DNA of 64,000 nucleotides, from the NCBI GenBank assembly GCA_012656075.1, contig JAAKBF010000282.1, positions 1-64,000 of the forward strand, given 5' to 3'. The position numbers and the translations under genes were made by a program. This DNA comes from Phytophthora hibernalis (lineage: Eukaryota > Oomycota > Peronosporomycetes > Peronosporales > Peronosporaceae). The first letter of the stretch is position 1; the number at the start of each line of letters is the position of its first letter. The notes under the pieces are model-generated. The model had not been told where the DNA came from. It ran no database searches and saw only the letters and a program-made list of their open reading frames with translations. This document shows positions 41,380-50,761 of this stretch, one piece after another.

Positions 41380-42677
41380 ATGGATGCTCAAGACGACCGC
41401 CTCTCTGAGGAGATTCTCTTCTCTCTCGCGCAGACTTTCTATCCGATGCCTTACACCTCCAAGCATCCATTAACCAGCGAAGAGAGCGGCTCCCCGTCGG
41501 ATGAAGCGGCTCACAACGCTAAAAACGCAAGAAACTCAAAGGCCGGACGCCCAGTCACGTAGCAAAGAGGGTCTGCAATTATCACTTTTAAAATTGTAAT
41601 TTTTAGAGCTTTTAGAGCTCATTTTTTTGCTGTTTTGTAGGAGGAAAAGGAGGGTTTACTGAATGAATTGGCGTTTTTAGAAGCAAAAGCAGCTTTTCTA
41701 CGTCAAGAGGCAGGGATTCCGGACCCGGAGGAAGTGACGGCTACACAACAACAGGTTGAGACGAACCTACAATTGAAAGAGACAATTGCACTCCAGCAGA
41801 ATGTTATGGCGGCTGCTCAGTCGGCATCTGCAGAGTTTTCGGTGAGTTCGGTGAACCATTTTAAGTTCTTCAGGTTGTTAATGGTGAGATGTTGTTGATT
41901 TAGACACTAAGAGGACACAACCCACTAAAAAGCTACATCCACCTGGGTACGGATATGGATGCGCGGCGATCGGAGGTTTGTGCACTCAAACACGAACATT
42001 TGCAGCGGGCGATGGAATTTCTGAAGCAGAGGATGCAGCTGGTGACGAACCCGAACCGACCTTTTCACGAGGAGACTGGGTACTTGACAGATGAGGGACA
42101 TTACATCGCTACGAAGCTGGACGTTCACCAATTTGTGGGTGTGCAGAGTGTCAAGCAGGTGTTTGATGCACTGCAGTTCTACTTCCTGAATTTGGAGATC
42201 ACGACGACGGAGTTGGGAGCAGATCTGACGGTGCGAGAGGACTCGAACGACCTGGATGCTTGTATCCTCCAGAACCCGATGCTGCACCATCGACTAGTGA
42301 CAATGCTGTCGAACGGGCCTTTGGTCGAGAAAAATGCGATCAAGTTTTTCCAGTATTTCGACGAAGATGACGAAGGGATTATGGCCGCTGCTCCTGTTGA
42401 CCAGGACGAGCTGTACCCGTACAACCCAGCAGAGCGTCTTCGTAAGGATGTAACAGCAGCAATGAAACTGTCGGCGTTCACGCGGAAGAAACAAGGACCC
42501 GGAGATACAGCGGATGATGAGATCGTGGTGGTGTTGAAGAGGTGGTTCAGAATCAAGTTGTACCATTCGGAACTCAAATTTCCACCGCATGTGCTGCAGG
42601 AGGTTCAACGCAGCGTCACACTATTCACAGATCACATGGTCCACAGCATGAATCAGTCGCTGTATGGTACTCCATGA
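41380..42677 (+). pseudogene. M96-type basic-zipper/START-like family gene 3, spliced, one frame break
   Basis: Exons are 41380-41570, 41641-41841 and 41904-42677; introns are GT-AG and phase 0, at the same places as in genes 1 and 2. Exon 1 is 191 bases, one short of whole codons: an acidic Ser-rich part changes frame at a run of five A (41521-41525) into the basic segment KRKKLKGRTPSHVAKR. Exon 2 is the coiled coil (EEKEGLLNELAFLEAKAAF). Exon 3 is the core (YIHLGTD, YIATKLDVHQFVGVQSVKQV, LTVREDSNDL, APVDQDELYPYNPAERL, FRIKLYHSELKFPPHVLQEV). The shared intron positions show common descent. Nuclear location is inferred from the basic zipper. Confidence 0.75.
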
Positions 42678-42758
42678 ATGAAAGGGTCATCAAAACTGCT
42701 TGCATGTTCGTCATAAACTGTGAATTTCTGCAATATTTCTACATCATACTTGATCAGA

Positions 42759-44546
42759 TCAACGGGCCTCATAGATGACTCGGTGCATGCTCTGAACCAT
42801 CGTGTCGGAAAAGCAGGCCAGTCCTTGGCGTACCTCCTGTAGTACATGTGGAGGGATATCCATCTCTGTGTGGTGCAGCTTGACCCTGAAAAAGCGTGTC
42901 AGTACCACAACTCGCTCATACTCGTCGTCTTCATCTTCCTCGTCAGGATCTCGCGGGTACGGAAACCCGCCGTCTCCATACAGAGGGTGTCGAGTGCGAG
43001 TTTTCTTTTTCTGGTTGGGCGGCCTCTTGCAAAAGTGTTCAGTGAACTTCATCGCTGCGTTAATATCCATTCTTATACGTTCTCCAGGAACGTAAGGGTA
43101 CATATCGTCCACATCCACCGAGTCCGTCGCCACTAGCGCATACGGCGCAAACCCTTCTCCGTTGTCGTCAACGTCGGGTTCGACCAGGTGGAAGAACTTG
43201 ACGATGTTCTTCTCCACATTTACGCCGTGAGACATCGTGCTCACTAGTCGATGGTTCGAGAACGAGTGACTCGCCGTGCTATCATCGTCTTCACGCACCG
43301 TGATGTCCCCCAGCATCTCGGAAATGCTGATCTCCATGTTACGGAAGAAAAACTGCAGCGCCTCAAACACCTGCCGCACTGACCGCACGCCACGAAACGG
43401 CGTGTTGTCAAGCTTCTCGGCACAGTAGTGGCCTTCCTCCGTCTCAAACTTGCTCTCTTGACACCACGGCGTCGTGCGTGGGAGGAGCTTGGACCTCTCG
43501 GTGATAAACTCGTCCGCCTGTCGCAGCTTCATCTCCTTCATATTCACGAGCGCCGCCCTTCTCTGCTTCAAGTCCGTCGTCAAGTGGATGAAAGTCTCAA
43601 TAGGACTCTCCGCGCACTTCATCAAGTACTCAGCCGCCATAATAGAGTGCGCGTTCCTCAGCAGCATGTCCTGCTTCCTGGACTCAGCTCTCAGTCTAGC
43701 ATTGTCCTGCACTTTCCCTAACAACTGTTCCTTCTCAGTAAAGAACGAGTCCGGGATGCCACTGGCACGTCGCAGTCTCAGGACGTGCTGCTTGAGCTCC
43801 ACCAGCTCCGCCTCCAGCATGGCCTTCTTCTCTTTACGTACAATGTACGTAGGTTTCTTGTCTCTCTTTTTGCGTTTGGGCGGACTGTCCTCGTCCTGCA
43901 GAGGTCCTGATCCTGGTCCTGTATATCTCTTAGTGTTTACACCACCATCCTGCGGTCCCAGTCTCTTCCTGCCTCGTCCTGCGTCCTGCGCAGGATCTTC
44001 CCCGCTGTAGGAGGCGTCTGGCCCTCCAACGGACTGTCGTACTCGTCTCCAGGACGCAGGAAGTGGGGCACGCGTCCTGCAGCCTGCGGACGTCCTGGGC
44101 GTCTGGTCTGGATGAGCGAAAGCAGGTTGTCTGCAGCTGTATTTGCGTCCTGCGTCCTGGGCGAAATCTGGGTCCGCAGGACGTCGCGTTGGTCCTGAGG
44201 GAACGCAGGACGCGGAAACCGTAAAGCGGCGGCTTGCGGCCGTCCTGGGGCGTCCTGAGGCCGCGAAGACCGCGACATGTCGTGTGCGTCCTGCCTGTTG
44301 TCGTAGAGGGTAGAGTAGGCGCCTGGGGACGCGCTGGGACGCGTAGGACGCCGCTCGTAGAGGCCCATGGAGGTCGCTTGAGGTCTGTGCTGCAGGATTA
44401 CGACTGAGCGGGAAATAGTGATGTGCAAACTGGAAATAGTCCGAATTGTGATATTTGTGTGGCCTGGTTTGAGTCTTGTTTGCGTGAGCCATGACTTTGT
44501 TTCCATGACTTTTTCCAGCTGTTTTTAAAATTGACCTTTTGGACAC
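42759..44546 (-). CDS. M96-type basic-zipper/START-like family gene 4, long N terminus
   Basis: One uninterrupted frame of 595 codons covers the basic segment (KRKKRDKKPTYIVRKEKKAM near residue 230), a coiled coil and the full core (GHYCAEKLDNTPFRGVRSVR, LGDITVREDDDS, ATDSVDVDDMYPYVPGERI, FRVKLHHTEMDIPPHVLQEV). The N-terminal 200 codons pass through a cluster of CAGGAC/GTCCTG words and look unnatural. An alternative frame starting at 44368 (MGLYERRPTRPSASPG) with many RPQ and QDA units looks more like protein and joins the core only by a -1 change near 43960. Thus this copy may share the lesion seen in its relatives. It has an insertion rich in Tyr/Asp (DPDEEDEDDEYE) before the last strand. 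No introns. Confidence 0.75.
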   Translation of the reverse strand: MSKRSILKTAGKSHGNKVMAHANKTQTRPHKYHNSDYFQFAHHYFPLSRNPAAQTSSDLHGPLRAASYASQRVPRRLLYPLRQQAGRTRHVAVFAASGRPRTAASRRFTVSASCVPSGPTRRPADPDFAQDAGRKYSCRQPAFAHPDQTPRTSAGCRTRAPLPASWRRVRQSVGGPDASYSGEDPAQDAGRGRKRLGPQDGGVNTKRYTGPGSGPLQDEDSPPKRKKRDKKPTYIVRKEKKAMLEAELVELKQHVLRLRRASGIPDSFFTEKEQLLGKVQDNARLRAESRKQDMLLRNAHSIMAAEYLMKCAESPIETFIHLTTDLKQRRAALVNMKEMKLRQADEFITERSKLLPRTTPWCQESKFETEEGHYCAEKLDNTPFRGVRSVRQVFEALQFFFRNMEISISEMLGDITVREDDDSTASHSFSNHRLVSTMSHGVNVEKNIVKFFHLVEPDVDDNGEGFAPYALVATDSVDVDDMYPYVPGERIRMDINAAMKFTEHFCKRPPNQKKKTRTRHPLYGDGGFPYPRDPDEEDEDDEYERVVVLTRFFRVKLHHTEMDIPPHVLQEVRQGLACFSDTMVQSMHRVIYEAR

Positions 44547-45104
44547 GATTTTGTGTGGTGTTTTTTACGTGTTCAGGTGGGAATTCTACATGGATCTATT
44601 GCTTGGACAGTGAATATGAAGCTATAAGGTCTGCTGCCTGCTACAGTGTGAACCTTGTCGCCCTTGACAACGAATATGAGTATGTGTCGCTTTGGTGAAT
44701 TTCACAATTGTGCATCATCAAATATGGCGTGTCGATTACTTCAAATTAAAGGACCCAGCAGGACCATAATCGTGTTCACTGTTCTGGCCGGCTCTATTAC
44801 CTTCTGAGGAGAGTGAGCTGATACCTTCTCCTCTTCGTCTACGTCCTGAAGGCAAGCTCTATTACGGTTCACTATAAACTTATGGTATTAATAAGTCCCT
44901 CGTCTTCTTGAAACTATAATAACAAGTTGTAGTGCGTGCAGTGCACTTCCCTTTGCTCGAACATCATGTCTCGTTCACAACAAACTTTGTACTACTGTAC
45001 AAGTATTAATTCATGTAGTAACGTGGTGTCGCGCATGTGTTGACGGACACGTAGTGCATCAGGGAATTGATTGTACCTGGTATCCATAATCCGTAAGAAT
45101 GGCG
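44547..45104. other. Intergenic, no gene recognised
   Basis: The spacer is AT-rich and has no supported frame. It separates two minus-strand family genes and so holds the promoter of gene 4. Confidence 0.5.
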
Positions 45105-46500
45105 CTAATAGTGGGTCTGCCTCAATGATAGCGTCCGCTGCATGGCCCGCACTAACTCTTCCCCCAACGTCCGATCTCGTGACGAGTCTCCTCGAGGCAG
45201 TCGTAGGACACTTCGAGATTCGAGTGGTGCAGCTTGATCAATGACCAGAGAGTGACTTTGACCACCAATTCATTATCATCACTGGTCTGATGGATATGAC
45301 GGTGTTCGTCTCTTGGAAGACGCGTGAGGAGAAGCGCTGCAGTGACGTCTTTCCGCATACGCTCCTGCGCTCTATAGGGGTATAGTTCGTCCTCATCCAC
45401 GAAGTCTGCCATGATGATGCCGTACTCGGTCGTCGTACCATTCGGTCCACCCGCAGTGGTCGCCTCGTGAAACTCGTTGAACTGCAGCGAATTGGTCTCG
45501 AGAGGTGGCGCTTGCGGTGCTGATCCAGTCGAAGTCACCAGTCTCAGCTGCGTGACATTGTCGTCGCCATTGTCATCATCCTCTCGAATCGTGATGTTGC
45601 CCAGCACCTCCGACATGCTCATTTCAACGTTTGCAATCTGGAAAAGCGCGGCGTCGAACACCGCACGCACACTGACAGCTCCTCGGAAATGAGCGACTGC
45701 GAATCGCACCGCACAGTAATCCCCTCTCGACGTCTCGAACCGTTCCTCTTCACAATATTGTCTTCCCGGTTCCAGTCCTCGACTCCGACGAAGTAGAAAC
45801 TCATGTGTCGTCTGTAGTTTGGCACTTTTCATCGCTACCAACTCTCGATGGCGCTGTACGCGGTCCAGTCCAAGCTCAATACACGAGTTGATGGGACTCA
45901 CATCATGTTGCTGCTGTACATACCCGGAAATCAAGCCTTGCACGACTGTTAGCGTCGACTGTCTCGACTGCACTGCATCTCTCAGAATAGTGTTCATCAC
46001 CGGAGCCTGCGTGTGTCTTTTAACGTGTAGAGCGTTCGATACAATGGCTTGTGACTTGAGACTCTCCAGTTGGCTCTGCAACTGCTCAATCTCAGTCAAA
46101 AGCTCCATCTTCTGTTCTTTACGAAGGGTGTGGGTGGGTTTGCGTTCCTTGCGTTGCGGCTTCCCTGCTTGGTCTTGGGCCGAGTTTTCTGTCGTTTAGA
46201 AGCGGTTTTGGCTTCGTCACTGCTCTCGTCTTCACTGGTACTTGTAGCACTGTGTATCTGCTTGGAATTAATAGTAGAAGGCGCTATGGGGCTCTGTAGT
46301 GAATGATACATGGTTGGAAACGGCATCAGAGCGTTCATGTTGCTCCAGGACGCGGGAGTTGTCGGATTCGCGTCGAAATTGCTGGAGGGGAGAGGTCGTC
46401 GACGTGGCAACGCTGTCGGTCGTGTGGAGTTGAGCTCCGAGCTGTTGCTACGCGAAGGGAAGCTGCGGTTCATTCCGGAGTTGTAGAAAGGTGAATGCAT
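45105..46500 (-). pseudogene. M96-type basic-zipper/START-like family gene 5, two frame breaks
   Basis: The N-terminal frame from ATG 46500 (MHSPFYNSGMNRSFPSRSN) carries an acidic part (TSEDESSDEAKTASKRQK). A -1 change between about 46195 and 46150 leads into the basic segment (KERKPTHTLRKEQKMELL) and the coiled coil. The core follows without introns (GDYCAVRFAVAHFRGAVSVR, LGNITIREDDDN, MADFVDEDELYPYRAQERM). A second -1 change lies in a run of five G near 45165; beyond it the usual C terminus (ELVRAMQRTLSL) continues in another frame to a TAG at 45105. Both breaks fit single-base losses in homopolymers. Confidence 0.72.
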
Positions 46501-47183
46501 TTGGCTCTGAGGAATAGCGAGCGACTCGCACTTAGCCGAGTGACGCGCTGGTCACTGCGACGAAGGTGGGGTGTTCAAGAATGCATGGAAGGGGCGCGAA
46601 TGGAGCGCAAACTTTGTTTGCTCCTTAATAAGTAATATTGATGATAACTTTTAAGGAGTCTTTATCATCGTGCGAAACAAGTCACGGATATTATGGATAA
46701 TATCCAATATTATTGTACTGGCGAGATGAAATGCACAGGTGTACGCCTTACTTCAAGCTTGCAGGTTGTTGCACGTACTGTACCACGATTGATCAAAGTT
46801 GCTGCTCTCTTCTCTTTCCAACACCAAAATGCGCTCATTATTATTGTGACAGTGTGTCAGACTCCCAGATTTTTCTGCTGGTTTAGCACCGTTTCGCTCT
46901 TCGTCAGTTCCCAGTTGTGGTGAGAGCGGCCATCCCTCTCTTTAGTCATTCCAAGCACAAGCACATCATTCGTCAAAGGTATCCACCTATCTCACTCAAT
47001 CATTCTGTACTTCGATTACGTCCACCACCTCAAACCAATCCCTTCCATCGTCATCTCGCTTCACTGCATGCCAACACAGAGGATCGTCTGGGACCGTCAT
47101 CATTCAGATTTCACTCACGAATTCAGCAGGGAAGAGCTCACATCGATGCCGAGCCGCTAATCGACTACCTAAAACTGCAGCCA
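46501..47183. other. Divergent promoter region between family genes 5 and 6
   Basis: The two genes start back to back. A frame from 46917 joins gene 6 in phase but its residues before the ATG at 47184 show no family similarity. No other gene is recognised. Confidence 0.45.
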
Positions 47184-48376
47184 ATGGATCCGTTTCAAGT
47201 GCCTCCTTTCCAACAATCTACCAAACCACAAGACGCACTTATGGTGGTGGACAACCGTCAACTTCAGGTCTGGAGCGGTGTCAACTGCTGGCGTCCGGAC
47301 CAGCGTCTAACGGAACTCACAGCAGAAGACAATTCGTCCACTTCAGCCTCAACGTCTACATCACCAATTCCAGAGAAGAAGCGCGTTTTAAGAAACGCAA
47401 GGCCACGCACACTGTGCGTAAAGAGCAGAAGACGGCGTTGGCCTCGGAGATCGAGCAGCTTCAAGCCCAACTGGACGAGATCAAGTTCCAAGCTCTAGTA
47501 CAGCAGGGCCAAGCGTCCAGATCCTATCGTGATCGGGTCGTGGAGAACGCAGTGTTAAGAGAAACCATCCAGGACCAACATCTAGCTATGGCTCAGGTAC
47601 GTGCGTTGTTGTCCACCCAGCACCATAGGAGTGGCGTACGTCCTATGGAGACCAAGATTTGTCTGAGTGCAGACCGAGCCGAGAGAAGAGCGGTGCTCCA
47701 TGCACTACGAGGTACGAAACTTAGAGAAGCTGCGCGGTTTTTACGGACACGCAGCAACGGAATCAACCCCAGCACGCCGTACTTCCAGGAGGAGAGGTAC
47801 GAAACAGCAGAGGGAGACTACTGCATCGTGAGGTTCGAGATATCTCCGTTGCGCGGAGTGAAAGGAGGCGTACGAGCTGTGTACGACGCAACCCTCCAAG
47901 CAGCGTTCAATGCCGAGATCATCATCTCTGAGACCTCGGGGAACATCACCGTGCGGGAAGACGACGACCAGAATGATGACAGCGTCTCGCAGATGCGTCT
48001 GGTGTCTCAGACAAATCGAGGAGTGCTTCTGGAGAACAACCTCGTGCACTTTGCCGAGTTTTCCTGTGGTGAGAGCGACAGAGGCTGCCATGCAGTCACC
48101 ACGACGGACTTTGTCGATGAAGATGATCTCTATCCGTACAGACCGCTGGAGCGTGTAAGGCGAGACGTTACGGCTGCGATGCTGATAACGTCGTACGTGG
48201 ACGAGAACGAGTTGGTGGTGGCCGTCACGCGATGGTCCTGCGCTCGAATTTGCCACACCGACCTCAATGTTTCTCATGAAGCACTGCTGGATATCCGACA
48301 GAGCGCTATTCTATCGCAAGGCACCTTCTTCAATTGCGTTCGGGAGACGTTAGGGCTTCCAGTGACCACCACGTAA
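47184..48376 (+). pseudogene. M96-type basic-zipper/START-like family gene 6, one frame break
   Basis: The ATG at 47184 opens MDPFQVPPFQQSTKPQ, followed by a Ser/Thr-rich acidic part ending PEKKRV. At a run of four T (47373-47376) the frame changes by -1, and the conserved continuation FKKRKATHTVRKEQKT is found in the new frame. The consensus KKRxFKKRK is thus split exactly, leaving no room for an intron. The coiled coil and core follow to the TAA at 48376 (DYCIVRFEISPLRGVKGGVR, SGNITVREDDDQ, TTDFVDEDDLYPYRPLERV, CARICHTDLNVSHEALLDI). Intronless. This is the clearest example of the lesion. Confidence 0.8.
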
Positions 48377-48655
48377 GTCCATGCTGGTGTTGCAGTACCA
48401 GTGTGCGAGGAATCATTTTCCTGATTGCGCGTACGCTGTCTTCCTAACCAAAACTGAATAACCTTCAAAACTTTATCCTGTGTTTCAAAGATTTAGGGTC
48501 AGTATCACCCTGACAAAATAATATACCTGCATTTATAATAATATACTTTAAGTATCGACGAGGTAAAGTTAGTGAGTAGTGCGTAGTATCCAACAACAAC
48601 GCATTCCACCTTCAGCTTGCTCGTGCTCAAGTCGAGTTTCCAAGTACTTTTCGGA

Positions 48656-49882
48656 ATGACTACATCTCTGCATAAGCCACAAAACAGTACCAGTATCTTG
48701 GATCTCCTAATCGCAGTACAGTCCGACATGACTTCACACATTGGTGACCCGATGTCGGATGTCACTCGATGTCCTACAGAATCCCAACAACACTCAAATC
48801 TCAGTATTGGTCAGGAACAAGTACCGAAGAAACGAACGTTCAAGAAAAGGAAGGCGACGCACACACAACGAAAGGAGGAAATCAATACGTTGGAGGTGGC
48901 GATCCAGACTTTGAAAACCAAACTCGACGCTTTGAAGCTGCAGACGTTAGTGCAACAAGGTGATTCAGACTCGACACTTGACAGGAAGGTCACACTCAAT
49001 GCCGTTCTGAAAGAAATGGTTCAGAAGCAGCACATGGTGTTGGCCCACATGCAGGGAATGTTAGTGGGCTGTACACAGCATCACTCGTACGAAGTGCGTC
49101 CGACGGAAATGTACATTCACTTGACAGCAGACCGAAATGAGAGACACGATACACTGAAGGCAATGCGAGGACAGAAACTTTTATATGCGAGGAGATTCAT
49201 CCAGGAACGTAGTCTGAGCATGCACCCCACGGCAGAATATCTCCATGAAGAGAGGTACGAGACTCCAGAAGGGGACTATTGCAGCGTACGCTTTGACAGA
49301 GTACCCCTTCGCGGTGTGAGGGGAGGTATTCGTGCTGTTCTTGACGCCTTGAAGCAAGCAGCGTTCAATGCCGAGATCATTATTTCGGAGACCTCTGGTA
49401 ATCTAACGATCCGAGAAGATGACGACCTGACCGAGGATGATTTTACTCAGTTGCGCCTGGTGACCCGGACAACCCGAGGCGTTCTCCTGGAAAACAACCT
49501 CGTCCACTTTACAGACTTCTCTCATGCTGGCGGGAAGGATAACTACGCCGTCACTACAACTGACTTTGTGGATGAAGATGAACTTTTACCCTATATTCCT
49601 GGTGAACGTGTCCGGCGTGATGCCACGACAGCGATTTTGGTGACATCACATGTGGACAGTCAAGTGAGCAGCGAGACCGAAGTGGATGGATCTAGTGGAC
49701 ACACAACGTCTGGGGAAGAAGGAGAGACTGTTATAGTGATCACACGCTGGGCTTTTACAAGAATTTGTCGTACTGAGCTGAATGTACCGCCCCAAGTGCT
49801 CCGCGAGATGCGCGATTTATCTGGCCGAGTCTGCGAGACGATGCTAAACTGTGTCCGCGAAATGATAGGGCTGCCTAAATAG
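48656..49882 (+). CDS. M96-type basic-zipper/START-like family gene 7, intact
   Basis: The frame of 408 codons from the ATG at 48656 (MTTSLHKPQNSTS) is complete. It has the basic segment KKRTFKKRKATHTQRKEE near residue 60, a coiled coil, and the core (GDYCSVRFDRVPLRGVRGGI, SGNLTIREDDDL, TTDFVDEDELLPYIPGERV, FTRICRTELNVPPQVLREM). The last strand is preceded by an insertion of about 20 residues rich in Ser, Gly and Glu. It lies 280 bases after gene 6 in the same orientation and is its closest relative, so the pair is a tandem duplication. It shows that the KKRxFKKRK segment can be encoded without a frame change. Confidence 0.82.
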   Translation: MTTSLHKPQNSTSILDLLIAVQSDMTSHIGDPMSDVTRCPTESQQHSNLSIGQEQVPKKRTFKKRKATHTQRKEEINTLEVAIQTLKTKLDALKLQTLVQQGDSDSTLDRKVTLNAVLKEMVQKQHMVLAHMQGMLVGCTQHHSYEVRPTEMYIHLTADRNERHDTLKAMRGQKLLYARRFIQERSLSMHPTAEYLHEERYETPEGDYCSVRFDRVPLRGVRGGIRAVLDALKQAAFNAEIIISETSGNLTIREDDDLTEDDFTQLRLVTRTTRGVLLENNLVHFTDFSHAGGKDNYAVTTTDFVDEDELLPYIPGERVRRDATTAILVTSHVDSQVSSETEVDGSSGHTTSGEEGETVIVITRWAFTRICRTELNVPPQVLREMRDLSGRVCETMLNCVREMIGLPK

Positions 49883-50761
49883 TCCGATAGCTTTGATCAT
49901 ATCTAAGATGAACAAGGTATCCTGGTTGATAAGCTGCTCCCAGCAAACCAGCCGAGTGCCGCCGTTGTTTTGATTAGTTAAGTATTATTCAAAATCGTAA
50001 AGTGCCTTGAACTTTTGTGAACACAGTGAGGAAGTTCGCGACACGTTGCTTCACCAATTTCATCGCTGGTCTGAGACGAAGATCACAGCCAACAATTCCA
50101 GACCCTAACTCACGACGCTGAAAAGCAGTGCCAAGAACAGGTGCAGTTGTATCTCCAGGGAAGCTGGTAGGCGCTTCGAACGCTTTGTTCAACGTGCTTC
50201 AGCCGTTGCCCCACTCAGCGTCCGTACTAAGACCAGAAGTTCGAGGAGTCCTGGTTGCACTGCTGCAGGAGATCAAAAGTGTTAACGGGGTCTTCTAGCA
50301 GCTAGTGGAGAAAAGCGAGCGCGTTCTGCCTGTGCCGACACTCCCTTTGAAACTTGAGCTGTAAATGGGCTAGCTCAATGTGGGTATTCACCGGCGGCAA
50401 GTGAGGCCATGGCGTTGTTGCCTATGTTTTTCGTTGGAGCCACTTCCCCAAAAGCATTTCGTGAATAACTATCGATTCCGTTCTCAAAATGATGAGCGAC
50501 TAGCTTACGATCGTCGAGAAAGTGCTGGACGTTCTTGAGAATCAATGGTTCGAGGAAGTGGTGCCAAGCCCTAGCAACGGGCCACTGGAGAGCGATGCGT
50601 GGTGAGATGCTGAGTACCGATGAAGATTGTCAGGACGTTACCATGTTTCGTGACCAAGGAGTATTGGCTGTGCAGGTTTGCCACGAGGATTCGTGTATGT
50701 AGTCGGTTAGCAGCGGAACTAACGTGCTGCAAATGATCACCAGCTGGAACAAAACATTCCG
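49883..50761. other. Spacer with possible decayed 5' part of the large GTPase gene
   Basis: Short stretches look coding in various plus-strand frames (for example VVSPGKLVGASNALFNVLQP near 50145-50205) but all are broken. They may be older 5' exons of the GTPase gene or an unrelated relic. No complete gene is supported. Confidence 0.35.

Noticed and set aside
41515..41535. Canonical -1 slippery heptamer at the family frame break
   Set aside because: The zero-frame codons at the A run do not fit X XXY YYZ, and the other four junctions differ in sequence (T run, G run), so a standard slippery site is not supported.
47300..47420. Hidden intron at the frame change of M96-type gene 6
   Set aside because: The conserved KKRV and FKKRK residues are directly adjacent across the change, leaving no room for an intron.
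49989..50192. Minus-strand ORF of 67 codons
   Set aside because: It is short, has no family support, and plus-strand frames across it look equally coding; probably decayed DNA.
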